Source of the DNA: Streptomyces tailanensis
Lineage (GTDB): Bacteria; Actinomycetota; Actinomycetes; Streptomycetales; Streptomycetaceae
Reading direction: 5' to 3'
Assembly (NCBI RefSeq): GCF_008386495.1
Contig: NZ_VTHJ01000023.1
Location: forward strand, 59,192-123,191
Length of the DNA: 64,000 bases
Under the pieces are notes generated by a model that saw only the letters and a program-made list of their open reading frames with translations, was not told where the DNA came from and made no database searches. Positions 24,568 to 36,100 of this stretch are shown one piece after another. The translations under genes were made by a program, and so were the position numbers. The number at the start of each line of letters is the position of its first letter. Within the stretch, counting starts at the first letter, position 1.

Positions 24568-26841
24568 TCATTTGGTGGCCTGGTCGAGTTTCTCCTGCAC
24601 CTCGGGCCAGATCTGTGCCTGCCAGGTCCGCGTCCCGTTGTTGTACTCGGGAAGGCTCTTGGAGTCCCACAACTGCCAGTCCATGCGGTTGTGGTCCTCC
24701 ACAGGTCCGGGCTTCCGCCAGGTCTCCAGGACGTTGTTGTTCTCGTCGGTGACCCAGCGGATCCCGCCCGGGCCGTCGTAGTCGATGACCTTCATCATCT
24801 GGCCGTCGGGGCGCTCGAAGGTGGTCACGATCAGCGTGGCGTTCCCCTCCGAGGAGATGATCTGCGGTGCGGACTCCTTGTACTTGCCGCCGTCGGCCGG
24901 GAGTCCGTCCTTATCGATCAGGGGTTCTTCCACACGCAGGTAGTTGGGGGGCCCGCTGGCACCGGCGTTCGATTCGTCCGTCCACTCGCTGCTCCCGGGC
25001 GCCTTCACCCAGAACTCCAGGAGTTGGCCGTTCTCGTCCGTGACGAAACGCCTCTCCGCCCCCTCTCCCCAGTCCTGAGGGTCCTTCTCGTAATAGACCT
25101 TCCGGACGGAACCGTCGGAGCTGTGGATCGTCGTCACGGAATCGCCGTCCTCCGACACCGGGCGGTACGTCTCGGAGTAGGTCAGACCCGTGTTCTTGTT
25201 GGTGACGGAGGTGGTCGTCTCCACGGGGTTGCCGTTCTTGTCGACCTTGACCTCACCGTTCTCGTCGAGCTGGTACGACACCGTGGTGGTGCTGTTGGCG
25301 TCCTCGATGGTGTAGCCGTTCGGGACGAAGGCCTCGTCGGGCAGGTCCTCCAACTGACCGCGCATCCCCCTGAGCTGACCGAGGTCCTCGTCCTTGTCGA
25401 AATCCCGGTCGCGGATCTTGTCCTGCTCCTCGCCGTAGCTTTCCTGGAGGTCCTGCTGCCGTTGCAGGACGGGCTGTTCCTCCTCGGTCAGCTTGGCCTG
25501 CGCGTCCTCGGTGTCCGACTGGTCGTCCCACAACTCCTGCTGGCGGTCCTGGAGGTCCTTCGACTCCTGGTCCAGGGGGGCCAGTCGCGAATCGAGGTCG
25601 GCCCGTTCGGCGTCCAGGACGTCCTGCTCCTCCTTCACGGCGTCCTCGAGCTCCTTCTGGGTGGACTTCTCCAGGGCCCAGAGGTCCTGCTGCTTCTTCT
25701 GCAGTTCGTCCTGCCGTTCGGAGAAGGGCTCCTGGTCCCGGCTCAGCTGCTCGCGCGCGTCGTCGATTTCCTTCTGCCGCTCATCCAGCGGGGCGAACGC
25801 CTTCTCCCCGTCCCGCTGTTCCTGCTCCAGAGCGTCCCAGCGTTCGGCGAGCCCCTTGCCCTCGTTCTCCCACAGGGCGTCCCGTTCCTTGTCCAGGGCG
25901 TCCTGTTTGCGCTGCCAGGCGTCGAGGTCCGCCTGGGTGGCGTTCCCACTGCTCAGCAGGGTCCGTCGTTCCTCCCACAGGGCTTCCTGCTTCTCCTGGA
26001 GGGCGTCCTGCTTGGCGTCGTAGGCCTTCTGCTCCTGCTCAAGGGCGGTGGCCTTCTTCTCGATCGCCGCGTCCTGCTCGGCGCGCAGGGCCTTCTCGTC
26101 CTCCCAGAGCTGCTGCTGCTTGCGCTGGAGTTCCTCCTGCCGTTTGACCAGGGGCTCCTGCTCCTCGCGGAGGGCCTCGTACTGCTTCGCCAGTTCGTCC
26201 CGCTTGGCCTGGAGCTGTTCCTCGCGCTGCGCGAGGAGTTTCTTCTCCTCCTGCCAGAGCTGCTGTTGCCTGGCCTGGAGTTCGTCCTGCTGCTTCACGA
26301 GGGGCTCGCGCTTCTTGGCGAGTTCCTCCTGCTCCTTGTTGAGCTCTTCCTGCCGCTTCTGCTGGGCCGCGGTCTGCTCGTCGAGCTTGTCCCGCTTCTC
26401 GACCAGGGCGTCCTGTTCCTTCTTCAGGCGCGCCTGCTGGGTCTTGTAGCGGGCCTCCAGGTTTGTGGCCATCGCCTGGCGGCGCTTGCCGTCCAGCGTC
26501 TGCTTGCGGATCTGGTTCTGCCGGATGGCCTCGTCCCGGACCTGTGAGGTGACCTGCTGGGCCGTGCCGGCGGCGTGGGAGGCGTCCTGGTCGTAGAAGG
26601 CCTTGCCCGCCTTGTCGAGGAGGTTGCCGAGGTCGGTCATGACCTGCCAGCCATCCTGGAACGACTTCTTCCAGGCGCCGTAGAAGTCCTCCAGCGCCTC
26701 GGCGGTCTCCCGGCGGGGGCCGATGTCCCCGGCGGCGAACGTCTTGTCCGTCTGCGAGGTGACGTCCAGTTCGTCGCGCAGGTGCCACAGATGGCGTGCG
26801 AGGACGGTCATCAGGTCGTAGTCGTAGGAGACGCGCACCAT
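24568..26841 (-). CDS. ESX-like head with long Trp-periodic coiled coil
   Basis: 757-residue protein with no recognised named family. Residues about 1-100 look like an ESX/WXG100-like helical hairpin (EDFYGAWKKSFQDGWQVMTD with Trp57 and Trp65). Residues about 105-495 are an extremely Glu/Lys/Gln/Arg-rich coiled coil built from repeats of QDELQxRQQQLWxEE type, with Trp at 196, 246, 289, 324, 388 and 438, often about 50 residues apart. Residues about 505-757 are beta-rich and YD/RHS-like, with segments such as DENGEVKVDKNGNPVETTTS and FVTDENGQLLEFWVKAPG. ATG 26841 has AAAGGAC upstream. It is divergent from the giant T7SS-signal gene. A secreted structural or needle-like role is only an inference. 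Confidence 0.8.
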   Translation of the reverse strand: MVRVSYDYDLMTVLARHLWHLRDELDVTSQTDKTFAAGDIGPRRETAEALEDFYGAWKKSFQDGWQVMTDLGNLLDKAGKAFYDQDASHAAGTAQQVTSQVRDEAIRQNQIRKQTLDGKRRQAMATNLEARYKTQQARLKKEQDALVEKRDKLDEQTAAQQKRQEELNKEQEELAKKREPLVKQQDELQARQQQLWQEEKKLLAQREEQLQAKRDELAKQYEALREEQEPLVKRQEELQRKQQQLWEDEKALRAEQDAAIEKKATALEQEQKAYDAKQDALQEKQEALWEERRTLLSSGNATQADLDAWQRKQDALDKERDALWENEGKGLAERWDALEQEQRDGEKAFAPLDERQKEIDDAREQLSRDQEPFSERQDELQKKQQDLWALEKSTQKELEDAVKEEQDVLDAERADLDSRLAPLDQESKDLQDRQQELWDDQSDTEDAQAKLTEEEQPVLQRQQDLQESYGEEQDKIRDRDFDKDEDLGQLRGMRGQLEDLPDEAFVPNGYTIEDANSTTTVSYQLDENGEVKVDKNGNPVETTTSVTNKNTGLTYSETYRPVSEDGDSVTTIHSSDGSVRKVYYEKDPQDWGEGAERRFVTDENGQLLEFWVKAPGSSEWTDESNAGASGPPNYLRVEEPLIDKDGLPADGGKYKESAPQIISSEGNATLIVTTFERPDGQMMKVIDYDGPGGIRWVTDENNNVLETWRKPGPVEDHNRMDWQLWDSKSLPEYNNGTRTWQAQIWPEVQEKLDQATK

Positions 26842-27138
26842 GTCTGCCGTCCTTTCTCGAAGCGGGCGTGTCCGCGGCGGGCTGTGTCCCGACGGCTCGG
26901 CCGGGGCGGTGCGTGCCGCGTGCGGTGGCCGACGTGGGAGTCGGTGCCGCGTGCGGTGGCCGGCGTCGGTGCCGAGCCGTCCTGTAGACGAGGGCTCGGG
27001 CCCGGATGGTTCAAAAGAATTTTTTCCGCACCGCGTTGACCGGCGGAAACTGTGGCGTGCACCACTTTCTTGAACTCTCAAGGCCCCTTGGTACGTCTGC
27101 CTCCGGTACCCCAAGTCCCGGACCGCCTGGAGGATTCC
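26842..27138. promoter_or_regulatory. Divergent control region of the T7SS effector genes
   Basis: 297 bp between the start codons of the coiled-coil gene and the giant gene. A perfect 11-bp inverted repeat (26891-26901 with 26971-26981) encloses two copies of a 19-bp direct repeat (26913-26931 and 26944-26962, 31-bp period). An AT-rich island at 27012-27026 is exceptional for this GC level and probably lies in a promoter. TTGACC at 27036-27041 is a candidate -35 for the plus strand, but no clear -10 follows. Confidence 0.55.
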
Positions 27139-30100
27139 TTGGCCACCTCCGACGAGTGGAGCAGAGTCGGATTCACCGGCAATCCGGTGAGCGGGAATCC
27201 GGCCGTCGTCGAGAACATCACCAAGGAGCTGCGCGACCTCAGCGATCTGGCCGGCCGGGTCAGCGGCGGCCTCGACACGCTGCTCACCAAGGCCGAGGAC
27301 GGCGGCTTCGAGGGGCGGACGGCGGACGCCCTGCGGACGTACGTCAAGAACGAGCTCAAGGTGTTCATGGAGAACATCACCCGCTCGTTCGACATGGCGG
27401 CCAACGCCACCGCACGGTACGCCCGCGCCCTCGGTGACTCGCAGGACCGGGCCGAGAACGCCGCGGACACCGTCGCCGCGCTGGAGCGGGTCGGCGGTCA
27501 GCCGCTGGCCGCGGACGATCCGGAACTGACGCGCGCCCGCAACGAGGTGGACGCCGAGACGGACGTCATCCAAGCCGAGGCGAAGATCCTGGAGGACGCC
27601 CTGCGCGAGGCGGCCCGCCTGGTGTCACGGCCCGTGAAGAAGCCGAAGAAGAGCTTCTGGAAGAAGTTCGTGTCGACGTTCTTCAAGGTCCTGGAGATCG
27701 TCGCGCTGGTCATCACCCTCGTCGCGGCCGTCATCGGCGGCCCGCTGGGTCTCGTGGCCTTCGGACTGGGCGCGGTGCTCTTCGCCAAGGCCCTGGTCGA
27801 CTACGCCATGGGCAACGGCAACGCGCTCAGCCTGGGCCTCGCCTTCCTGGGCATCCTGTTCCCGTCGACGAAGGGCCTGACCACCATCGGCGGGCTGGCC
27901 CGGATGGCCTCGGCGGGCACGAAGGCCCTCGGCGGCGCCCTCTCCGCGAGCGGGCGGCTGCTGTTCCGGGGCGGCAGGATGCTGTTCTCCTCCCCCGGCC
28001 GGCTGCTGTCGCTGGCCGGGCAGGGCCTGGTCAGGTTCGGCGGGGGGCTCGCCAACGGCACCGCGAGTGGGTTCATGGCGCTGCCCCGCGTGCTGGCCAA
28101 GACGCCCGCGATGGTGGGGTCGGCCCTGAGGTTCATGGGCGGATTCGCCCGGAGCACCTTCCGGCAGGGCTGGTCCGCGCTGACCCGCGACTTCTACCAG
28201 ACCACCGCGTTCGTCGGTGGCAACATGGCCGGCCGGCTGGGTGTCTTCACGATCATGGGCCTGGGCCGGCTCGTCACCACGGCACTCGTGCCGATGCGGT
28301 ACTCGGAGATCGCGCAGTTCGGCTACCGGGGCGCCTTCCGCATGGGCTTCGTGGAGCGCGGCCTGCACTGGGGCTCTGGCACCGCCGGCAAGCTCACCCG
28401 GACGGGCTCCCTCGCCGGGGACCTCACGAACCTGACGGGCCGCAACCTCGACCGGGGCGGCAGCCTGCCCCCGCTGAACGGCAGGAACACCGACAAGCTC
28501 GCCGTGCCCGGCACCCCGGAGTTCAACGCGACCCTCGACGAGCTGGCCGAGATCGTGGTGATGCCGGTGACGCCACCTCGCACCCCCGGCTTCAGCTCCG
28601 TGACCGGCTCGGGCACTCCCCGTATGCCGGGCCGCCTCGACGACATGGGTGTCCGACTCGACACCCTGAACACCCTCGACACGGTGGGGCTGCCGGTCGG
28701 CACGGTCCCCGGCGGACAGCGGCTCGGCCTGGTCGACCCGGTGACCGGCCGGGTGGGCGGCGACCTGATGCCTCCTGGGCCGCGCACCGCAATAGCCCTC
28801 TTCGACCAGGCGGACGAGTTCGGCGGCCGAGTCGGCGACGACCTGTTGCCGCCGCGCACCGCGATCGACGAGTTGCGGGACCTCGACACGCTGACCGGTA
28901 TGGAGCGCACCACGACCGGGCTGCTCAAACCCCTCGACGACCTGGCGGAGCTGAGCTTCGACGGCGAGCTCGGCGGGCTGACCGATTTCCAGGTACGGCA
29001 GATCCTGGACGGCGAGATCGACCTGGTGAACGTCACCCCGGACGGGGTCGTCCTGCGCATCGGGAAGACCGACCCGGTGGACGTCCGGGTGCGGCTGAAG
29101 GACGGGGTGAAGATCGAGGTCCTCGGCCCGGCCGACCCTCGCGTCCCCACCCTGAGCTCGGCCGCCGGCACCGACCGCCTCGACGAGCTCGGCATCAGGC
29201 TCGACGACCTCACCCGGCTCATCCCCGACGCCGGCGACGGCTCGCGCACCGCCCGCGAACTGCTCGGCCTGGGGCCGGTCCGTACGGACCTCACCGCCCC
29301 GGTCGCCAAGAGCCCCGCCTTCACCCCGTTGACCCTGCGGGACATCGTCACCGGTGGCGCCACCGGCAAGCTCGCGACCGACCGTTTCCAGGCCTGGGTC
29401 CGCGCCCAGTCCACCCAGCTCCAGCTGGACACCGCCGGACGCAGGCTCGGCGAACTCACCGAGCAGGCCGACATACCGCCGCTGAGCCGCGCGCAGGCCG
29501 AGCTGGATCTGAGCGCGGCTCAGGTCGGCTTCAGCCAGGCCCGGATCGCGTTCGACCGGCTCGGCATGAACCTGGACACCGTCCGCCGCGACATCACGGT
29601 GATGATGACCCGCGTGGACGGCCCGGCCGTCGGCCTGCCCACCGGTGAACTGCGCCTGCTGGACGACCTGGGACAGCCCACCGGCCAGTGGATCACCATG
29701 GAGCCCGGGCAGAACCTCACCTGGATACTCAAGACGGACGCCGGAACCGTGGTCCCCGACGTCAAGGTGACCATGGCCGACGGCGTCTTCAACCTCACCG
29801 CCCCCGACGGCGTCGTCACCAGGTTCGGCGCGGACGGCCTGCCGACAGGCCTCGGCGATGCCGGATCGGTCGCGCTCCCCCGGCTGCCGGTGACGGGCAT
29901 GGACGAGGTGGTCCTGCCGGCGCCGCGCGAACTGGACCGGCTGGCGTTCGCCGCCGACCGCTCCGTCGACATCCAGGCCATCAATCCGGCGCCGGTGTGG
30001 CGCGGGACCGACGAGACGCTGTGGCGTATCGGCGGCAAGCGCCCCCTCGACCAGATCTTCAGCGAGGGGTTCACCGTCCGCGACCCGCTGGAGACCAGCC

Positions 30101-33100
30101 TGGACATCATGGTCAGGACCGGCCAGCCGTCCGCGTTCGTGAGCACCACCACCGACAAGAACCTCATCTGGGACGGCATCTTCAAGTTCGAGATCGAGGC
30201 CTCCGGCGGCATCGACGTCGGCAAGACCTTCGAGCGCTCCATGGGACCGGACGCCTGGCGGGCGTCGGGCTGGGCGTCGGAGAACGAGATCGCCTTCCCG
30301 GGCGGTATCGCCCCGGAGTTCATCCGTGGCGCGTACCGGATGGACGCCCAGAACAACCTCCTGGAGTGGATCCCGAACCCCAACTTCCAGGGCAGCAACC
30401 CCCTGCCCGAGCTGGCGGCCGATCTGAAGGTCCCCGGGGAGGGCACGTCGGGCGTCAGCGCACTGGACTTCCAGGGCTTGTCCCTCGACGATCAGCTGCG
30501 GCTGCTGGACCAGCTCGACCTGGGCGAGACCAGGGCCTTCGACGACCTCGACTCCCTGAACGGGGTCAACGCCCTGGACGAGGCCGGCAGCCAGGTGGAC
30601 GATCTCGGCTATCTGTCGGACGACTTCCAGTTCGACCGCTTCGACGCGCCTGCTCCCCGGACCGAGACCGTGCTGGTGGACCCGCAGGACTTCTCCGGGG
30701 TGACCGGCTTCCGGATGGAGTGGCAGCGCGCCCCGCTGGAGGACGGCGGCTTCACGTTCACCGACCAGGCCGGGGACATCCGGCTGGTGTTCAACGCCGA
30801 CGAGGTCCGGCAGTTCACGGACATTCGGCTCCCGATCGGCGACGGCTTCGTCCGCTTCGACACCGATGCGGGGCCGGGGTCCCTGCCCCGCATCGTCGGC
30901 CAGGACGGAGTGCCGATGCCCGGCGGTGCGGTGATCGAACCGGTCAGGGGCGCGCTGGGCGTGGTCACGGGTGTACGGGTCCAGTCACTCGACGGGGCTT
31001 GGATGGCCCGGTTCGACCTGGACGGTACTCGGCTGTCCGAGCAGCTGCCCCTGTCCCGTCCCGCCGGCGGCCCATTGACCGGGTCCCGGCTGACCACGAC
31101 ATTCACACAACTGCCGGGCGGCACGCAGTCGGCGACGTACCGGCTGACGGTGCCGGGGCTGGGCGACGGCGCCTTCAACGTCGTACGGCTGGACGGGGAT
31201 CTGGCTCAGCGGCTGCCGGGCGGGTTCGCCGTGACCGACACGGCGACCGGGACGCGGTTCGTGTTCGACCGGGGCGGACGGTCCGTGGACCTGCCGGTGG
31301 ACGAGGCGGCGCCGATACGGCTGGACGTGTCCGGGTCGGCGACGCCTGACTCGACGGTGGGCCTGGCCTCGACCCTCGACAACCTCGGCGATCTCGACAA
31401 CCTCGGCCGGCTCGGTGACCTGGGCGATGTCGGTGACCTCGGCCGTCTGGGCGAGCTCGGTGAGGCGGGCTCGCTGAACCGGCTCTCGCTTCCCGATCTG
31501 CCGCGTACGGACCTGATGCCGCAACCCGCCGGTTTCGACGCCCGGTTCGCCTCGACGGTGGCCGACGGCGCCCCGACGCCGGTGAATCCGTCCCGGTTCG
31601 ACGGCATCGCCCTGTCCGGGGCGGACGAGCTGACGAATCTGCGGCTTCAGGTCACGGAGTTCCCGGCGACCGATCTCGCGCCGGCGTCGTTCCGGATCGA
31701 CGTCCTGGACTTCGGCGCTCCCGGCGGCCCGGTGCGGCTGGAGAACGTGAACGTCACCCTCCGCGAGGGCGGCGGGCTGAGCATCACGGGGCCGCAGGGC
31801 GGTGTGCGCTGGCAGTTCGACGCGCTCGGGCAGCTGGAGTACCGAGAACTGCCTCTGAACGGAACCGACTTGGCGCTGCGCTTCACCGACGACGCCCTGA
31901 ATCCGATGCCGCGCGTGGTCGGCCCGGACGGGGTGCCGGTCCAGGGCGCGACGCTCACCCCGGTCCGGGACGCGACCGGCACCCTGACCGATCTGACCGT
32001 GCGCGTACCCATGCCGGACACGGACGGGCTCACGGCGGTGTGGCGGTTCGAACCCGGCGGCACACTGCGCCGACAGGTGCTGCCGCTCGCGTTCCCGGGC
32101 CTCGACGGCACCACCGGCCTGGGCGTCAAGGTGACGATCACCCCCGGCACGGGCGGCACCACGACGAGGATCATCGAACTCACCGGCCCGTCAAACCTCA
32201 CCGGTTCCTTCCGGCTCGGCCCGATGGACGGCTCCCTCGCCGGACGGCTGCCGAACGGCTTCACGGTCACCGACACCGTCACCGGCGCCCGCTTCCACTT
32301 CGACGCCGACGGCCGCCTCGCCATCCGGGACATGCCCGCTCGCGACGGCTCCGGCTTCCTCCGCTTCGCCGAGGACGCGGCACCCGGCACCCCGCCGATC
32401 CGGCTCGACGAACTCGGCGATCTCGGGGACTTCACCGGTGACCTGGGCGATGTGGCGCGGATCTTCGACCGTACGCTCGACGAGGCGTCGGGCTTCCGTG
32501 CCGTACCGGATGCGGTCGACCCGTCGGACCTCACGGGCGTACGGGCCCTCGACTTCCAGGCCACGGACCTGCCGTTGTCCCGTATGGACGGGCTGACCGA
32601 CGTCACCCGACTCGGCCCGGACGGACAGCCGTTGCACATCGACGGTCTGAACCGCCTCACCGGCCCGGACGGACAACTGCTCCCCCTCGAAGACCTCAGT
32701 CGTCTCCTCAGCCCCAATGGAGAACCGCTACCGCTCGACGAACTCAACCGCCTCCTCGACGGCCCGGACTCGCCGCGCGTCGACTCGGACCTCTCGAATC
32801 TCAGCGAGATGTCGGACGTCGACCTCACGGCCTTCCAAGCACGCCTCGACGACATCAGGCAGGACGTGGCACCGCCCACCCACGTACCGCTGTCGGGTGT
32901 GGACGACCTGTCGGGCTTCGACCTGCGGCTGACCCGGATGCCGGTGAGCGAGACGACACCGCCGGGGACCTTCCGGCTGCAGCTGGTCGAGCGGGCCGCC
33001 GGTGATGCCGGGCCGGTGCGCGCGTCGGACTTCACGGTCGATCTTCTCGACGACAGCGGCCGGTTCGTGGTCACCGATCCGAGCGGCACGACCCGCTTCA

Positions 33101-36100
33101 CGTTCGCGCCCGACGGCACCTTCCTCGGGCGGGAAACGACGCTGGCGTTCGACGGGCTGCCGCAGGGGATGCGTCTCAATGTGACGGTCACCCCCCTGGG
33201 GGACGGCACCAAGCGGCTCGCGGTCGATGTGACCGGCCCCCCTGGCACCACCGGATCCATCCGGTTCACCGGGGTGAACAGCACGTTGTCCGCGCGGCTG
33301 CCCGGCGGCTTCACCCTCACCGACACCCTCACCGGCTCGCGTTTCCACTTCGACCACACCGGCCGCCTCGCCTTCCGGGACCTTCCGGCGGAGGACGGCT
33401 CCGGATTCCTGCGGTTCACCGAGGGCGCCGGGCCCGACACCCCACCCATCAGGCTCGACGAACTCGGCGACTTCGGCGGCGACTTGGGGGAGCGCTTCGG
33501 GCTCGACTCGATTCCGGAGAACGCCGTCCCGGAGGGCCACGCCCTCGATCACATCGATCTCGCGCATGTCTTCGACCGCACGCTCGACGAGGCATCGAGC
33601 CTGCGTACGGCGCCGGAGGGCGCCCCGGCGAACATGTCCGACATCGCCGGTGCCATGGACTTCCTGCATGTCACGCCCGAGTCCCAGGCCATGCGGCCGC
33701 TGGACCTGCCGGGCGTCCAGCGGCTCACCGACGAGGCGACCACCTCGCTCGACAGGTTCGGTCTGCGCCCGGAGCTGCTGGGCGACCAGTTGCGGGAGAT
33801 GACCGGGCAGGCCCGTCTGGTACTGCGACGGCAGGCCATCACGGCCCTCAACGACTATTGGGACCTGCCGCTCGCGACCCGCCTCGAAGACCTGCGGTCC
33901 GCGACCCCGACAGGGCGTGTCCTCGGCGACTTCACCGTCACGCCGACCCCGAACGGCGGCCCCGGCGGCAGCCGCTTCGTGGTGCACCACAACCCGTCGG
34001 ACGTGACGCTGGGCTACGACGCGAACCGCCAACTGGTCTACCAGGAGGTCTTCCTGAGGGGCGGCCCGGCCGACCTGGACGGGCTGAAGCTGGGGGTCAC
34101 CGGCCGGCCTGCGGACGGCGGGGCGTGGACGCCCACCTCGGTCGACTTCGTCGGCGCCCGCCCGGCCGACAACCTCGTCACGGTCGCCCCGAGCACGGAA
34201 CTGCCCGGTGGTCTCACCCTCACCGACGCGGCCGGCACCACGCGCCGGCACTTCGGCCCCGACGGCGTGCACGCCTTCCGGGACGTCCAGTTGCCCGGCG
34301 ACCGGGGCGTCCTCCGCTTCGAACCCGGCGGCGCACCCCGGCTGCTGGACTCCACGGGCCATCAACTGCCCGGGTTCCGTGCGGAGTTCCTCGACGACGG
34401 CCGGATCGCCCTCGTCCCCACCGGCAAGGGCGCCCAGCCGCTGGAGCGGACGGTGTTCGACCCGGCGGGCACCCTGCTGGAGGAGACGATCGCGATCCGT
34501 GGCAAGGGCGCTGCCCCGACCGGGGAGTTCTGGAAGATCGACCATGTCGCGGGCAAGGCCGTCCGTCTCGACACCTCCCACAACCCGCTCAGCGGACGGT
34601 TCGACACCGCCACCGTGGAGAAGTCCGCCACGGGGCAGTTCAAGCTGACCGGCACCCAACCGGGCAAGGTGACCCTCTTCGAGCGCGAGACCCTGAAGAA
34701 CGGCAACGTCGTGCACGTCCACCGGGACCGCTTCGGGCGGGCCCGCTGGACCGAGTTCGACGCCGCCGGGGACTTCTCCCGCCACGGCCGCCGGATCTGG
34801 GACGCGGACCAGCGGACCGTCCACGACGTACCGTCCGGCTCCTGGCAACGCCTGATCAACAACGCCGGCGACGTACGGACGTACAGCAAAGGCGCCGACG
34901 GCGGTCTCGTCCGTGCCGAGAAGGAGATCGACGGCCGGTGGACGTGGCAGCGCTTCGACAAGGAGGGCGTCCAGTCGCTGTCCGGCACCCGGCAGTGGAG
35001 CTGGGACCGCGTCGGGTTCAAGGACACCTTCGTCGACCCCGCCACGGGTCTGGAGACGGTGGCGCAGCGGCGCGGCATGACCTGGCCGTTCGGCGGCCAG
35101 CACGGCTCCCGGATGCACCAGGAGTTCTCGGTGGTGCCGGGCCACGCGCCCGCCGGGGGCCGCATCGATCCGGGTTCGTACACCGGTACGAGCCCGGCGA
35201 ACGCCCAGATCGAGAGCCTGGAGGCGCTGGTGGACGGCGGCAGCCTGCTCGTGAAGCGGTTCGCCGACATGCGCCCGCCGGCGGTCCGGTGGAAGAACGC
35301 CGCCGGCCGCAGCCCGTTCGACGGTTTCTTCCGCGACCTGTTCGCCGGTGACTCCCTGCACCGGGTCAGCTTCTGGACCGAGACCGCCGCCGACGGCACC
35401 AAGCTGACCGGTGTACGCCTGAACCCGGGCGGCTCCAACTGGGTCGACATCGACCAGTACGGCCGTATCGTGCGCGAGACCCGCAAGCTCGACAACGGCA
35501 ACACCATCGAGGTCGGCCGCAGCCTGGACGACCCCACGCGCTGGGCGCCCGCCCCGGAGTACCGCAACGGCGGCTCGTACGAACTGTCCTGGCGGGACAC
35601 GACGAGCGACACCACCGGAACCCGGCACGTCGACGGCAACGGGCGCTGGCGGGACCTGTTCACCGACGACAACGGCGTCGAACGGGTCCGGATGCGCAGC
35701 GAGGGCCGGGACAGCCGCGAGTACCTGTTCGAGGCGCCCTCCACCGCGGACCTCGCCGTCAACGACAAGGCGGGCCTCTGGGTCGACAAGAACTCCCTGC
35801 TGCACGTCACCGGCCGCCGTGACCTGATCGGCGGTGTGATCGTCGAGTCGTCCGGCAGCCCCTACCGCACCAGCTGGACCTGGAAGTCCTTCTCCGCCGA
35901 CGACCCGGCCACCGTGGTCGCCGAGGGCGTCCGCAAGCAGAACCGCGGTTCGTTCTACTCCGCGACGTGGGACGACTCGTTCGTCGACCTCGACGGGCTC
36001 GGCAACCGGATCCGCGAGCGCAACGCCACCGACATGGCGGGTTCCTGGGTCGACGCGCTGAAGCAGCCCGACGGGAGCTGGAAGTGGGCCAAGACCTCGG

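Noticed and set aside
31374..31490. Short periodic sequence considered as a CRISPR or minisatellite
   Set aside because: It lies in the open frame of the giant protein, repeats only Leu-Gly-Asp codons, and has no spacer-repeat layout.
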